Shown here one piece after another: positions 36,925 through 49,038 of a stretch of 64,000 nt of DNA. The notes under the pieces were generated by a model. It was not told where the DNA came from and made no database searches. It saw only the letters and a list, made by a program, of their open reading frames with translations. Position numbers and translations under genes: made by a program. The stretch is from positions 37,818,099 to 37,882,098 of the forward strand of contig NC_089744.1 of assembly GCF_040412425.1 (NCBI RefSeq), written 5' to 3'. The stretch's first letter is position 1. Each line of letters opens with the position of its first letter. This DNA comes from Macrobrachium rosenbergii (Eukaryota > Arthropoda > Malacostraca > Decapoda > Palaemonidae).

Positions 36925-37095
36925 GATTAACGGCCGATGCAAAGGGAAAGGAGTCAAGGGAACTCAGAAATCTGGGGCGTAATATTGAGTTTTTTAAAAG
37001 CTGCCATGCCGTGCAATAAACACACCTCTAAAATTTACTACGTGAAGTGCAGAATGGTCGGTGGTGTAGTGCCAACATACAGTGGCCTCACTCGA
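36925..37095 (-). repeat. Array block in inverted orientation
   Basis: AACGGCCGATGCAAAGG at 36929 is the reverse complement of the CTTTGCATCGGCCGTT block that is plus-oriented elsewhere. The part at 37005-37072 is the reverse complement of the CACCACCGACCATTGTGCAC / GGTATGGCAAA block. So one piece of the array was inverted. A 36 bp tandem duplication (TCTCTTCGTTCTGAGCAATT) follows at 37187-37255. Confidence 0.75.
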
Positions 37096-37617
37096 GCTGG
37101 CCAGTGGGTTGACAAATATCACTTAGTTCTTTCTTTTTTCTCATTCTCACTGTTTCGAAGGCTTTTCTTATCTTTTCTCCGGCCGATCTCGTTTTTCTCT
37201 TCGTTCTGAGCAATTTAGTGATATCGTTTTTCTCTTCGTTCTGAGCAATTTAGTACTTCAAGGTCTGGTAATTAAATGCCAGGAACAGTTGAAAGCTTAA
37301 ACAATTGCACAAATGCCTCTCCAATATTAGGAAAAACCTGCACTAGCAATACTAATATCCCCTTCTGGGCTCTCCCAGCAGCAAATTTCTAAGATGTATG
37401 TTATTAGTACTTTTGTTTTGCAGTGTCCTTAAGCACCTATTTTGCAATTTGAGTGTGGGAAACACAATGAGACTATTTTCGATAAAATTCTATAGGTTTT
37501 TCGTATGATGATGATTATTATCAAAGTAATGAGATAAAATGAGACTCGTTGCTAATTTAGATAAGATAGAAGGTAAGATAGAGGATGGGTTTGGAGGAAT
37601 CCCCATTTGAGAGAGCT

Positions 37618-37900
37618 GTCGCTTGACTGGGATCCTTTATACACACTCGGGTACAACCGAAATCAATTTTTAAATAAATCAATTTTAATTTTTTTTTTCA
37701 TCTGTCACCAGTTCGCCTCTCCTCGTATTTTGATTTTGAAAGTTTTATCCATCAGGCCCCTAATCGCTTTTCTCCTCGCATTTAATTCACTAGGCAATAA
37801 TCGCTTGCCTTCTCGGATTTTGAATGTTTTATTTATCAGGCGCTATTTGCTTTTCTGGACTCACGTGGTTTTATAAGTTGCCAACTTGGCAGTACACAAT
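37618..37900 (-). promoter_or_regulatory. PVF-like promoter remnant without gene, plus 5' minisatellite
   Basis: TATAAAGGATCCCAGTC on the minus strand (37625-37641) and the distal GGTACAACCGAAAT match the promoter of 19186-19776. Below 37618 the leader and coding sequence are replaced by unrelated DNA. To the right, 37690-37870 is the same degenerate CATCAGGCGC / CTTCTCGGATTTTG minisatellite. Confidence 0.7.
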
Positions 37901-38460
37901 ATGAAACTGAAACCTACAATTTTGAAAAGATTGCTTCATTCTCGTTATTTTGAACCCCATAAACACTATGCGCAAAAAGATAAATAACTTAGATAATGAA
38001 TTTTATTTAAAAACTCAATTTTGCGCCTCGAATTTTTCCGTTCCCTTGACTTTTTCTCCTTTGCATCGGCCGTTAACTCAAAATATCATGCACATTCGCT
38101 TAGAGCTTTTGAAAAGCATTAATTTGAATACCATAAACACTACTCTGAAATAAATATTGACATATAAAATGAATTTAATTAAACTAACCCATTTATTGAG
38201 GTAATCGAATGGTGCCGTAGTCACAAACACAGTAAGCCAACAAGACCATCAAATGAGAGCGTCGGTTTCGTGTTCATTCGTCATATATGAGGTTAAATTC
38301 AGAAACATATTTTCACTCGATAGCAGATTAACATCGATCATGAAATAGAATAGATCTTCGTCGGAGAAAGGGCGAGGAGAAAAGAGCTAGAAGGAGGGAG
38401 ATAAAGGGGGTTGTTAGAAACGAAGACTCCACGAATGATTCGGTGTTTGCTGTTTCTAAT

Positions 38461-40248
38461 GTGCATTTCAGGGCCGTGTCTAATTGGTTTTCATCGGTAA
38501 AATCTTTCCAACGCCTCGGATATGGATCGTATTTTGGAAATAGCTATTTGAAGCCACGGCCTGTTTGCAAAAATATGCACTGATGTCTAATGTTGATAAT
38601 TGAGGCACCTTTCGGAGTAAATCACAGAAATTTCAAGGGAAACTTCGCTAAATCTAGTAAGCACCCAGAGGGAGGCTAGTGAAACGTCATTAATGAAGGC
38701 CCTCCCACTCATTTATACTGTAGTGTGACATACTTTACCAGACACCCCGCCTATATACTTTATACTTTATAAATGAAGACTCAGATGTTGGTAGTGGTAG
38801 TAATAGTAGTAGTATATGGGATTCTTGTATTGTTTCACACATACAAACACCTCTCTCTCTCTCTCTCTCTCTCTCTCATCTTTTCGACGAATCATATCTC
38901 TTAAGTAAAGTACAATAAAAGAATGGGCATCAAATGAGAATATTAATTCTGTAATACAGTTCCTTAGCGCAATTCACGTTTCTTGTAACTTGAAATATGC
39001 ACCAAGTCTTACACACTCTCTGCGAAAACCATTGTTACCCTGGAGTTTCTGTTGCTTCATATTGTCTCCTCAAAAGTTCCGGTTGACGTGTAGGCTACCT
39101 GCTTAGTCCTGCTAAATGAATGTAACATAACGCAAGTGTTCTAAACTAAACTTCCTTAATGCATGATCAGTCCCATAATAAATCCAAAGTATTTAGTGTA
39201 CCAAACAACTTCCCATTTATTATTCTATGTGTGTGTGTGTCTCTGTGTCAGTTTCGTTGTTTCTATGCACTTGATTCATTTACTTGAAACTGACACTAAT
39301 GTTGTTGTAGGGTTGTCCTTAGTATTCCCGGTTTTATCTATGTTTATTTTTCTATGAATTTGAAGTTACTCATTCTTTCAATTTTCAATTATTCTGAATA
39401 TCTAATTTACATCGTTTATTGTATATATATTTCATTTAATCATAACTACATTGTAGTGCTGAATGATACTCGTAACTCATAGTACAAGCGCTTGGGCTAT
39501 GCCCTAATTGATTCTACTGAACTTTATTGAAATTGAAGGAAATATGAAATAAAAAAATCTTGTAATATAAAATTATGTAAATGGATATGCCGTTGTTTGT
39601 TTAAGTTAGGATTAAGACAGTTTTGTGTGAATCGGGGTCTTACGCTTTGAGCAGACCAGAAGTGAAGAACTTTCGATTTCAGTATGATTGTGTTTCACCA
39701 GTTCCAAAAATTGTGTATAGCTGATCAAGAAAAGTAAATAGTAATTGGGTTATAATTGCTATGTATTCCTATAGTCAACGTAAAATTGTACAGTGAAAAT
39801 AGTAATGTTGCCATATGTATATTTACCAAATTCCTTTGCTATAACGTTGTCATATTTTTACAGTATACCAAATTCTTATTCACTACCCGTGGTTTCACCA
39901 ATGGAAACCGTAATATTATCGTAATTCTCAACAATTCTCAACAAGAGGTTCAAATTTTTGTGTTTCTACGATCATTATCACACTACTGGGAACACTGCTA
40001 TTAAACCTGATGTCATACTTTACGTCACAACTAGCCTCCCTCCGGGTGCTTACTAAATTTAGCTAAGTTCCCTTGAAATTTCTGTGATTTACTCCGATAA
40101 GTGCCTTAATTACCAATATTAGACATCAGCGCATATTTTGCCAATTAGGCCGTGGCTTCAAATAGTTATTTCCAAAATACGATCCATATCCGATGCTTTG
40201 GAAAGATTTTATCGACGAAAACCAATTAGACACGGCCCTGAAATGCAC
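38461..40248. mobile_element. DNA transposon with TIRs of about 230 bp
   Basis: 38461-38690 and 40017-40248 are inverted copies, starting GTGCATTTCAGGGCCGTG and ending CACGGCCCTGAAATGCAC. TAAT lies at the left junction (38457-38460) and again two bases beyond the right TIR (40251-40254). Sister repeat units at 34010-34035, 36540-36560 and 44940-44960 lack the insert (TTTCTTGTAATGGACAG type), giving empty sites. The interior has a (TC)n run at 38850-38878 and no transposase-like frame. Superfamily is not clear; a 3-4 bp AT-rich duplication would fit PIF/Harbinger, but that is a guess. Confidence 0.8.
38850..38878. repeat. (TC)n microsatellite
   Basis: About 14 TC dinucleotides inside the long-TIR element. 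Confidence 0.9.
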
Positions 40249-40401
40249 AGTAATAATGGACAGATCCCGCAAAGCGCGATCGTTCGAGGTAAAATCATTG
40301 TATTTCTGTTGAATGGAAGAGATAGCCTAGATGATAAAAATGTTAAAAGTAAAAATGCCCATCTTTACGCAACAACGGCTAAGAACAAATTGGCAGGTGC
40401 T

Positions 40402-40722
40402 GGTCGTTGTTGTTGCTGTTTCAGATTTAGCTGGCCTTGTGCCAGCACGGGCTCTTGCTCTGAGAGCAGACCGTAACCGTAACTCTATGTTGATGATGAG
40501 TCTGTGAGATGGGTAGGTTAGATGAAAACTTTATTATGATGCATGAAAGTGATTTTGGTGGGGGTGATTTTGAAGTGAAAAGATTTAACAGGCAAGGTTG
40601 CAATCTCTTTGAACCCTAAGGTACCCATCAGATGAGGAGTATTGAGGACAAAAGTATGATAGCAGTGAGTGTTGGCTTATTGGCTAGTGGAAGAGGCCAA
40701 CAAATGGAGAGCTAGTGAGCTA
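40402..40722 (-). mobile_element. SINE-like insertion
   Basis: Relative to sister blocks (GATGCTGGTC followed by TTGCGGGGCGGCAC) about 320 bp of foreign DNA is present. Read on the minus strand it ends in GCCAGCTAAATCTGAAACAG then CAACAACAACGA, the same end as the small insertions at 47037-47114 and 48968-49038. The AAC-rich tail and shared end suggest one SINE family; this is the longest copy here. A clear internal Pol III promoter was not identified. Confidence 0.5.
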
Positions 40723-41366
40723 GTGCTGCTCTCTAAAAGCGAGTCTGCCATAGCCGTCTGCGCATGCGCGCTTAAGGATACTCCTATCACATGATGTTAT
40801 GATTTTGTATGTTAGGAATTAGTCGCCTTGTTGAATTTGTCATTTTTCAAGGACCAAATTACTGACAGTGTCTTTCGTTTATTTACTTGATAGTAGCTAT
40901 CAAAAATCAAGAAATGTTGTACGATGACAAAAAAATAACATTCTCAAAATATTGCATATTTCTCAACATATGCAGAATACTCGCCAGAGGTGATATTCAG
41001 TAAAGTATTTTGTGTGGGAAACATAATAAGATTATTTCCAAGAAAATTCTGTGGTTAGTTTTTTAGATATGGTGTCCCGCCTTTTTAAGCAGCTATCCAC
41101 TACCGCTCCTACTCAGGAGCTAAAATAATTTTTGAGTCTATAAATGTAAACATCTTACTTCCAACTTTGTACTATCTATTTAAAAATTATGCGCCTATAC
41201 CCATGATTATCATCAACAACAAACAGTTGAACATATAAGACACAAAAGTTCACGTTATACTCAATATGGACGATCCAAATCTTCATCTGACAAAGGATTT
41301 GTTGTACTATTGTTTGAGAAAAAACATTTTCTTTATCCAATAATGCATGCATCTGTTTTCACAGCA

Positions 41367-41512
41367 GCATTATCCGCAATATGGTCACCAGGAGAGATTA
41401 TCAAAATCGTGGCACTGAAGAAATTCATCAGCTACCGCCGAATTTTCATAATCGATTTGTGAATGCATTGTTAGAACATGACTTGTGTTATGAAACTCAA
41501 AGCAGTAAATAA
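41367..41512 (+). pseudogene. Small recurring ORF of unknown function (copy 2, frameshifted)
   Basis: Encodes AIWSPGEIIKIVALKKFIS and YRRIFI, then a one-base deletion in the CATAA(A)TCGATTTG stretch shifts the frame relative to copies at 17624 and 53487. The remainder (NALLEHDLCYETQSSK) is readable in the next frame. Confidence 0.35.
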
Positions 41513-42498
41513 TTAAAGAGGAGATACTGTAGGCTAAGAAATTACTTAGAAATGAAAATGAAACGATAACCACGAAAGTTAGAGGAGGAAAGCCTGGGGA
41601 ATATCTGGAATATATGACACCAATTTCGCCATCCTCAAAAACCGCTTAAGACTTTCTACACACACCTCATCCCAGCACATCTAACTGCAGAAAGGTTTGA
41701 ACTAAAATAAGCCTTTTTAAAAGGCTGTCTTTATTATGGCAGAGGAGGAACAGACCACAGTGCTAAAAAATAGAATAAAACTGTCTGTTTCTTAAAGGTA
41801 TAGAAATGTAAAGAGCAACATAAATGCTAAAAACAATCATTGTTTTAGTAATAATAACCAAGATTATGACAATTGGATAAAATAAACACAAAAGCGGTAA
41901 AAGTGGTATTTAAAAGTAATGAGGAATAATATGGAATATGTCAAAATGGTTGTTATCGAATTATGAGATTTCAGATGTTGAATTCTTAGTCACAAGAAGT
42001 GGCGATACATTTCATTACTTCTCTGCAATGTTTTCTTCTTAAACATCTAAACAATGAATGATAGAAGTTAAATAAAAGACCAATTAAATTTCGTATTTTT
42101 ATTCATATAAAAATAAAAACATACACTAATATTAATTTTTAGAATACTTCAATACAGAGTACAAAAATGCACATACGCATCAATATGCTACTATACAGTA
42201 TAAATAGTTAAATAGGTTAATGTTAAGAAATAAATAGGTTTCCCATACCGGCAAACACAATACACAGCATTGCTCTCAATTTAGCACGGAAAAATGTTCG
42301 TAACGTCACAAAACGAACCACGTTTCGCAAAAATGCCTAATTAATTGTTATGATACATAATCATGTATAATTAAAAAACTACTTAAGGAACAAGAAACGC
42401 CATTTGGTTACAAGAGTTAAAACAGTATAGTGATTATATTAGGCTATGTACTGCAGTATCTACTCTTAGGTATTGCATCAGGCAGTAAAATGATTCAC

Positions 42499-43099
42499 TC
42501 ACTTTGAAGGTCTTCGGCACACACATTCAGAGTGCTCATCAAATGTTCTGTTTGCATACTTAAGCTCATGACCGCGCTTGTAAGGGAGGATTATACTTTT
42601 CGTTATTCTGGCAGGTTGGCATTTGCCCTTAACGCAATAGCTGTGCCATGGCGAGCAGCGTCTGAGGACAACCTGATGTTGAAGCAAGTACTCGTCCAGC
42701 AAGGCGTCGTCAGGCGCCAGGAGTGTTTCAACTCTCACAACAGCTGGCTGAGGATGGCAACCAACTTGTTCTAGCTCACGCTTCTGTTTTGCGATTTGTT
42801 GGATCATCATCTGAATAATTCTGTTTTGCGATTTGTTGGTCGTCATCATAATCCCTTGAATAATTCTTACCTTGTTCGGTGGTCGTCGCATTAGTCATCT
42901 GTGTGGGCTTCCGATTCCCCAAATTAACAGAATTGTTGTAATGGTTAACAGTACATGAGTTACATCCGATGAAGTAGCCTAAAACACCGGCGACGATTAT
43001 TACAACGACTACTGAACAACCGAGACATATCTTTGATTTATTCTTGACTATGGTTTCCCAAACACAAGAAGCTTTATCAGAGGCAAATGGCATCATCAT
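42499..43099 (-). pseudogene. PVF-like gene, frameshifted (copy 2)
   Basis: The 5' part (42776-43099) encodes the cytoplasmic tail, the membrane segment (VVVVIIVAGVLGYFIG) and the acidic stalk, starting at the conserved MMMPFASD. In the second copy of the 45 bp stalk repeat (NYSRDYDDDQQIAKQ) about 8 bp are missing compared with 55132-55743, so the frame runs out. The cystine-knot part (42499-42780) is intact in another frame with all six knot cysteines. A 3 bp deletion changes ITKKEI to ITKSI. It is otherwise almost identical to copy 3, so the loss is recent. Confidence 0.75.
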
Positions 43100-43147
43100 A
43101 TCCTGTCTAACGTCGGTCTCGGTTTGAGCTCTCGCTCGACTGGTATC

Positions 43148-43156
43148 CTTTATATA
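43148..43156 (-). promoter_or_regulatory. TATA box of PVF-like copy 2
   Basis: TATATAAAG followed by GATACCAGTCGAGC on the minus strand, 49 bp above the ATG at 43099. The promoter is preserved although the gene is broken. The homology ends just beyond it (about 43165). Confidence 0.7.
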
Positions 43157-44126
43157 CGCTCTGGATTGTCAACCGTGCGTCTGAGCACCACCTGTGTTGA
43201 AGCAATTACAAAACGCTGTCCACTGCACAAACCGACCATGGTGCACTTCAAGTGGAAAATTTTAGAAGTGTGTTTATTAGACGTCGGTACGGCAAACTTT
43301 TAAAATTTTTCTATGTAGCATGGTAACTTTTAACTTTTAGAAATGTATGTTTTCTTTTTCTTTGACTTTGAAATTCAAGTTTCCAAAGTATGTGATGGTT
43401 TCAACCTCCCACCCCATAGATCACACTGCAGTAGTCTTTTTTATAAGTTGCCTAATTGTCAGTAACACGACATGAAAATGTAACCTACATATTTGGAAAG
43501 AGCTTTTCATTCTGGTATTTTGAACCCCATAAACCCTATGCGGAAATGATAAATAAGTTAGATAATGAATTTTATTTTAAAAACTCTGTTTTCTGATCAT
43601 CGGATTTTGAATGTTTTATTCATCTGGCACTGTTTACTTTTCTGAACTCGCATTTTGAATTTCAGTAAAGGTACTCTTTCTTGAACTCGTGTAATGGACT
43701 TTGAAATTCAAGTTTCCAAAGAATATGTTGGTTTTTCCACCAAATAGGCCCACTTTGTGGCGGCCTGCGATTTTATGTAGCCGTAGGGGGAGGTACAAAA
43801 CACTGTCCAGTACACCACCGACCATTGTTCTCTTCAAGTAGTAAATTTTAGAAGTGTGTCTATTGCACGGTATGGCAAATTATTTAAATGTGTTTTTCTA
43901 TGTAGCATATTAACTTTTAACTCTTAGAAATGTATTTTTCTTTTCCTATGAATTGTAGCCTACATTTTTGAAAAGAGCTCTTCATTCTCGTTATTTTGAA
44001 CCCCATAAACACTATATGGAAAATGATAAATAACTTAGATAATGAATTTTATTTAAAACACTCAAATTTATGCCTCATTTTCTGAGTTCCCTTGACTTTT
44101 TCCCCTTTGCATCGGCCGTTAACTCT

Positions 44127-44322
44127 AAATATCATGCACATTCGCTTAGAGCTTTTGAATAACATTAATTTGAATACCATAAATATTGGCATATAAAAAG
44201 AATTTAATTAAACTAACCCATTTTTTATATTTTATAAATGGGTCATTTTATATTCACCAGCAGTGTTTATGGTATTCAAATTAATGCTGTTCAAACGCTG
44301 TAAGCGATTGTGCATGATATTT
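44127..44322. repeat. Inverted repeat (palindrome), copy A
   Basis: AAATATCATGCACATTCGCT at the left is mirrored by a matching right arm ending TGTGCATGATATTT, with arms of about 90 bp around an AACCCATTTTTTATATTTTA centre. The same palindrome is at 48481-48679 and 52311-52506. A related non-palindromic single arm is at 38085-38200. Confidence 0.75.
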
Positions 44323-45554
44323 CAATTTGAATACCATAAACACAGCTCTGAAATAAATACTGACAGATAAAGCACATTAGAATGGGGTTAGAAGTATTTC
44401 AAAATCGGACCCGTGTCCACAGTATATATTCATAAAAAGAAAATACTGTAAATTGTGGGGACATATCGTGAATTGGGAGTGGGAAACATAATGGGATTAT
44501 TTTCGAGAAACCTCCATGGTTAGTTTTTAAGATGTGACGTCCCATTTTTTTTCGGGGTGGTCTCTCCGTTACTTACATCTCGGAAATGTGTGGATGACGC
44601 ATCCCTCTGCTGGTTATGCCTTATCGGGTGTAAGTTTTCTGATTCGGAATGAGAATGAAATTATTAAAATTTATATTATAATATGTTTTGATTGACATCA
44701 GTATCCCGAATAGTGACGTGGTCACAAACGCGTGACTAAGCAAATATGATAATCAAATGAGAGCGTCGGTTTCGTGTTCATTCGTCATACAGAGGTTAAA
44801 TTCAGAAACATATTTTCACTCGATAGCAAATTAACATCGATCACAAAGTAGAATAGATCTTCGTCGGAGAAATGAGCTACAAGGGAGACAAAGGGGGTCG
44901 TTAGAAACGAAGATTCCACGAATGATTCGGTGTTTGCGAAATGTTTTTCGTAATGGACAGATCCTGCAAAGTGCGATTGTTCGGGGTAAAATCATTGTTG
45001 TTGAGTGTAAGTAAAGGTAGTGATGAGGAAAACGTTAATAGTAAAAATGCACGTGACGATAAGACAGTTAATGGTAAAAACTCGCACATCTTAACGCAAA
45101 GACGGCTAGGAACAAATTGGCGGGTGTTGTTCTTGCGGGGCGGCTCTTTTATAGCTAGTGCTGCTGTCTAAAAGTGAGTCTACCATACCCGTCTGTCTGC
45201 TCATGCGCGCATAGGGATACTCCTATAACATGATGTTATGAGTTTGTATGTTAGGAAAAATACAAATTATTGTTGAATTTGTAATTTTTCGAGTACCAAA
45301 TTACTATCAAATTACTGACATTGCCCAAGAAGTGGCGATTCATTTCATTACTTCTCTGTAATGTTTTCTTCTTAAAAATTTAAACAATGAATGATAGAAG
45401 ATTAAACAAAAGACCAATTAAACTTAGTCCTTTTATTCATACAAAAATAAAAACACACTAATATTAATTTTAGAATACTGTACTCCAATATGGATTACAA
45501 AAATGCACTTACGCATCAATATGCTACTATATGAAACAGTTAAATAGGCTACTC

Positions 45555-45774
45555 ACTTTCCTTCTCAGATTTTGAATGTTTTTTCCATCAGGCGTTATTT
45601 GCTTTTCTCCTCGCATTTATTTTACCAGGCTATGTTCGCTTTCCTTCTCAGATTTTGAATGTTTGTTTCAACAGCCGCTATTTGGTTTTTCTCCTCTCAT
45701 TTTTTTCACCAGGCGATATTCGCTTTCTTTCTCAGATTTTTAATGTTTTTTCATCAGGCGCTATTTGCTTGTTC
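45555..45774. repeat. Degenerate 5'-flank minisatellite, gene-deleted unit A
   Basis: Four or so units of about 55 bp built from TTCTCAGATTTTGAATG and CATCAGGCGTTATTTGC. It directly follows PVF-like 3' flank at about 45550, with no gene between. Confidence 0.75.
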
Positions 45775-46957
45775 TGTAAGGACTGGGTTATGAGCGACAT
45801 ACTGGCTGGGTGTTAACTGGTTTATTGGTTGTGAATACCGAGATAAATGTACAGAATCTTGGAAGATGTTATTGACGCGTGCGAGCGGTAATGTAGCGTC
45901 TACACACAGACAGGTAAAACGGACATAAAGGTTCAGACATCTGTGTTTTTGTCGGCAGACAAACAGATGGTGATATCAAGAGACATGATTAAAATACGGT
46001 GATGAAACATACATCAGTGGAAGGGTCAGGAAATTCTACATATGGCCAATTGCATGAGATTCAAGACACATTAATGGATACAATGCAATAGCATAATAAA
46101 TGTGAAATGGAGAGACCTTTGGCGTCTTCACAAACAGAAACATACACACAGTTTGATACAGAAGATTCGTTGGAACATTATGAGTACATGATTAGAATGC
46201 TTGCATGGCAATGCAAGTAGTGGTGATTGTACATACGTTAAGACAACAATGCTTAGGAGAAACAGACGGAAATATTGTATGGTTGAAATCGCGTTCCTGT
46301 AGAGAAAGAAAACGAGACGCTCCTGTTTTGTCCTGTCGACTCCGATGATGACGATCGACGAACACACGAACACACACGTGTTTGAAGAGACAGCGTCGGG
46401 GCTCTTACAAGTACTCTCCCCAAGACGTGTGTAACGTCTGATTGTTTGAAGAGACGGCGTCAGGGCGACGGGCTCTTACAATGTTCCCCCACAAGCGAGG
46501 CATCGATGCGGAAATTGTCTTGGCGACAATTGTAGTTGGCTCGAAGGGCTTGGGCTAGGGGGCGGGTAGGAGGCTGAAGGGCGGCACCGGCCAGCAGGAG
46601 CTCGAGGAGGACGGGAGCTGGTTGAAGGGTGACGTCGGATGATCCTTCGGTGGCCGGCTCGAGGGCTGAAGGATGACGGCGGCTGATCCTTGGTAGCCAG
46701 CTCGAGAGGGCGGCAGCAGGCTGAAGGATGACGTGGCTGGTCCTTCGTTGGTCAGCTCGTCCAGTACGAGTGCGGGGGCGGCTTCAGGTTTCCTGGAGGA
46801 GGTATCCAGGGCTCGGTGGTGGAGTGGGTCATCTCGGAGGGTCGGACTAATACTGAGAACTCAGGAACGGCGGGAAACAGCGAGGCGGCGAAGGGTCAAT
46901 CAGGCGTGGGTCGTCATCTTGGGTCGGCCGGGTCCTGAGTCACTCCGGGGTCACCAG

Positions 46958-47671
46958 TGTAAGGACTGGGTTATGAGCGACATACTGGCTGGGTGTTAAC
47001 TGGTTTATTGGTTGTTCCTTACTGAGATAAATGTACTGTTGTTGTTGTTGTTTTAGATTTAGCTGGCCTTTTGAAGCCAGCATTGCTCTTGCTTCTTTGT
47101 GCATAAAACCATTAAAATGTACAGAATCTTGAAGATGTTATTGACGCGTGTGAGCGGTAACATAGCGTCTACACACAGACAGGTAAAACGGACATAAAGG
47201 TTCAGACATCTGTGTTTGTCGGCAGACAAACAGATGGTGATATCAAGAGACATGATTAAAATACGGTGATGAAACATACATCAGTGGAAGGGTCAGGAAA
47301 TTCTACATATGGCCAATTGCATGAGATTCAAGACACATTAATGGATACAATGCAATAGCATAATAAATGTGAAATGGAGAGACTTTGGCGTCTTCACAAA
47401 CAGAAACATACACACAGTTTGATACAGAAGATTCGTTGGAACATTATGAGTACATGATTAGAATTTGCATGGCAATGCAAGTAGTGGTGATTGTACATAC
47501 GTTAAGACAACAATGCTTAGGAGAAACAGACGGAAATATTGTATGGTTGAAATCGCGTTCCTGTAGAGAAAGAAAACGAGACGCTCCTGTTTTGTCCTGT
47601 CGACCGATGATGACGATCGACGAACACACGAACACACACGTGTTTGGAAGAGACAGTAACGGGCTCTTACA
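46958..47671 (-). repeat. 5' LTR of copy 1
   Basis: Same sequence as 45775-46409 except for a 78 bp SINE-like insert at 47037-47114. Frames inside the LTR are not coding. Confidence 0.85.
47037..47114 (-). mobile_element. SINE-like fragment inside the LTR
   Basis: A 78 bp insert present in only one of four LTR copies. It is flanked by AAATGTAC on both sides (47029-47036, 47115-47122). Read on the minus strand it ends GGCCAGCTAAATCTAAAAC and AACAACAACAACA, matching the end of 40402-40722. Confidence 0.8.
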
Positions 47672-48480
47672 GTTCTATGTAGCATGGTAACTTTTAACTT
47701 TTAGAAATGTATGTTTTCTTTTCTTTGACTTTGAAATTCAAGTTTCCAAAGTATGTGATGGTTTCAACCTCCCCATAGATCACACTGCAGTAGTCTTTTT
47801 TTATAAGTTGCCTAATTGTCAGTACACGACATGAAAATGTAACCTACATATTTGGAAAGAGCTCTTCATTCCTGGTATTTTGAACCCCATAAACCCTATC
47901 GGAAATGATAAATAAGTTAGATAATGAATTTTATTTTAAAAACTCCGTTTTCTGATCATCGGATTTTGAATGTTTTATTCATCTGGCACTGTTTACTTTT
48001 CTGAACTCGCATTTTGAATTTCAGTAAAGGTACTCTTTCTTGAACTCGTGTAATGGACTTTGAAATTCAAGTTTCAAAGAATATGTTGGTTTTCCACCAA
48101 ACAGGCCCACTTTTTGGCGGCCTGCGATTTCCTGTTCGTAGGGGAGGTACAAAACACTGTCCAGTACACCACCGACCATTGTTCTCTTCAAGTAGTAAAT
48201 TTTAGAAGTGTGTCTATTGCACGGTATGGCAAATTATTTAAATGTGTTTTTCTATGTAGCATATTAACTTTTAACTCTTAGAAATGTATTTTTTCTTTTC
48301 CTATGAATTGTAGCCTACATTTTTGAAAAGAGCTCTTCATTCTCGTTATTTTGAACCCCATAAACACTATGCGCAAATGATAAATAACTTAGATAATGAA
48401 TTTTATTTAAAACACTCAATTTTATGCCTCATTTTCTGAGTTCCCTTGACTTTTTCCCCTTTGCATCGGCCGTTAGCTCT

Positions 48481-48679
48481 AAATATCATGCACATTCGCT
48501 TAGAGCTTTTGAAAAACATTAATTTGAATACCATAAATATTGGCATATGAAAAGAATTTAATTAAACTAACCCATTGTTTTATATTTTATAAATGGGTTA
48601 TTTTAAATTTACCAGAGTAGTGTTTATGGTATTCAAATTAATGCTGTTCAAACGCTGTAAGCGATTGTGCATGATATTT
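48481..48679. repeat. Inverted repeat (palindrome), copy B
   Basis: Same palindrome as 44127-44322, with small differences in the centre (AACCCATTGTTTTATATT). Confidence 0.75.
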
Positions 48680-48967
48680 CAATCTGAATACCATAAACAC
48701 TGTTCTGAAATAAATACTGACGGATAAAGCACATTAGAAGGGGGTTAGGAAGTATTTCAAAATTAGCAGTGTCCACAGTATATATTCATGAAAAGAAAAT
48801 ACTGTAATTTTTGGCAAAATCATTGCTGTTGAGTGTAAGTAAAGGTAGTGATGAGGAAAACGTTAATAGTAAAAATGTACGTGATGATAGTTAATGGTAA
48901 AAAAAGCACATCTTACCTCAACATCTTACCTCAACGACGGCTAAGAACAAATTGGCGGGTGCTGTTC

Positions 48968-49038
48968 TGTTGTTGTTGTTGTATTGTATTAAGCCAACTC
49001 TTGTGTTGGCACGGGCCTTTCCCTTGTTTGGCCCGTAA
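48968..49038 (-). mobile_element. SINE-like fragment in unit B
   Basis: A 71 bp insert flanked by TGCTGTTC on both sides (48960-48967, 49039-49046), absent from unit A (45121-45140). Minus-strand end AACAACAACAACA and the GGCCCGTGCCAACAC-like body relate it to 40402-40722. Confidence 0.75.

Larger units (their letters stand above)
41090..43170. repeat. Segmental duplication unit carrying PVF-like gene (copy 2)
   Basis: Matches 53215-55810 closely and 17640-19880 more distantly. It contains the small recurring plus ORF (41367-41512, with a one-base deletion that breaks it), the PVF-like 3' flank and the frameshifted PVF-like gene. Confidence 0.85.
43308..47671. repeat. Tandem segmental duplication unit A
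   Basis: Begins CTATGTAGCATGGTAAC and ends with the LTR element 45775-47671. Unit B is 47672-51491 and a partial unit C is 51492 to about 53130. Order within a unit: GTAGCATGG block, CGGCCGTTAACTC block, a palindrome near 44.13-44.32 kb, the coding-like remnant, AGGGATACTCCTATAACATG, PVF-like 3' flank, minisatellite, LTR element. Confidence 0.85.
45775..47671 (-). mobile_element. Short LTR retrotransposon, Gypsy-type, copy 1
   Basis: Two direct repeats, 45775-46409 (635 bp) and 46958-47671 (714 bp including a SINE insert), start TGTAAGGACTGGGTTATGAG and end GGGCTCTTACA, with TGTAAG/CTTACA inverted ends. GTTC flanks the element on both sides (45771-45774, 47672-47675). On the minus strand the right LTR is the 5' LTR: it is followed at 46957 by TGGTGACCCCGGAGTGAC, a plausible tRNA primer-binding site, and AATAAA lies near the LTR 3' end (45821-45826). 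The internal region is only 548 bp, so the element lacks pol and is a TRIM-like or internally deleted derivative. Confidence 0.85.
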
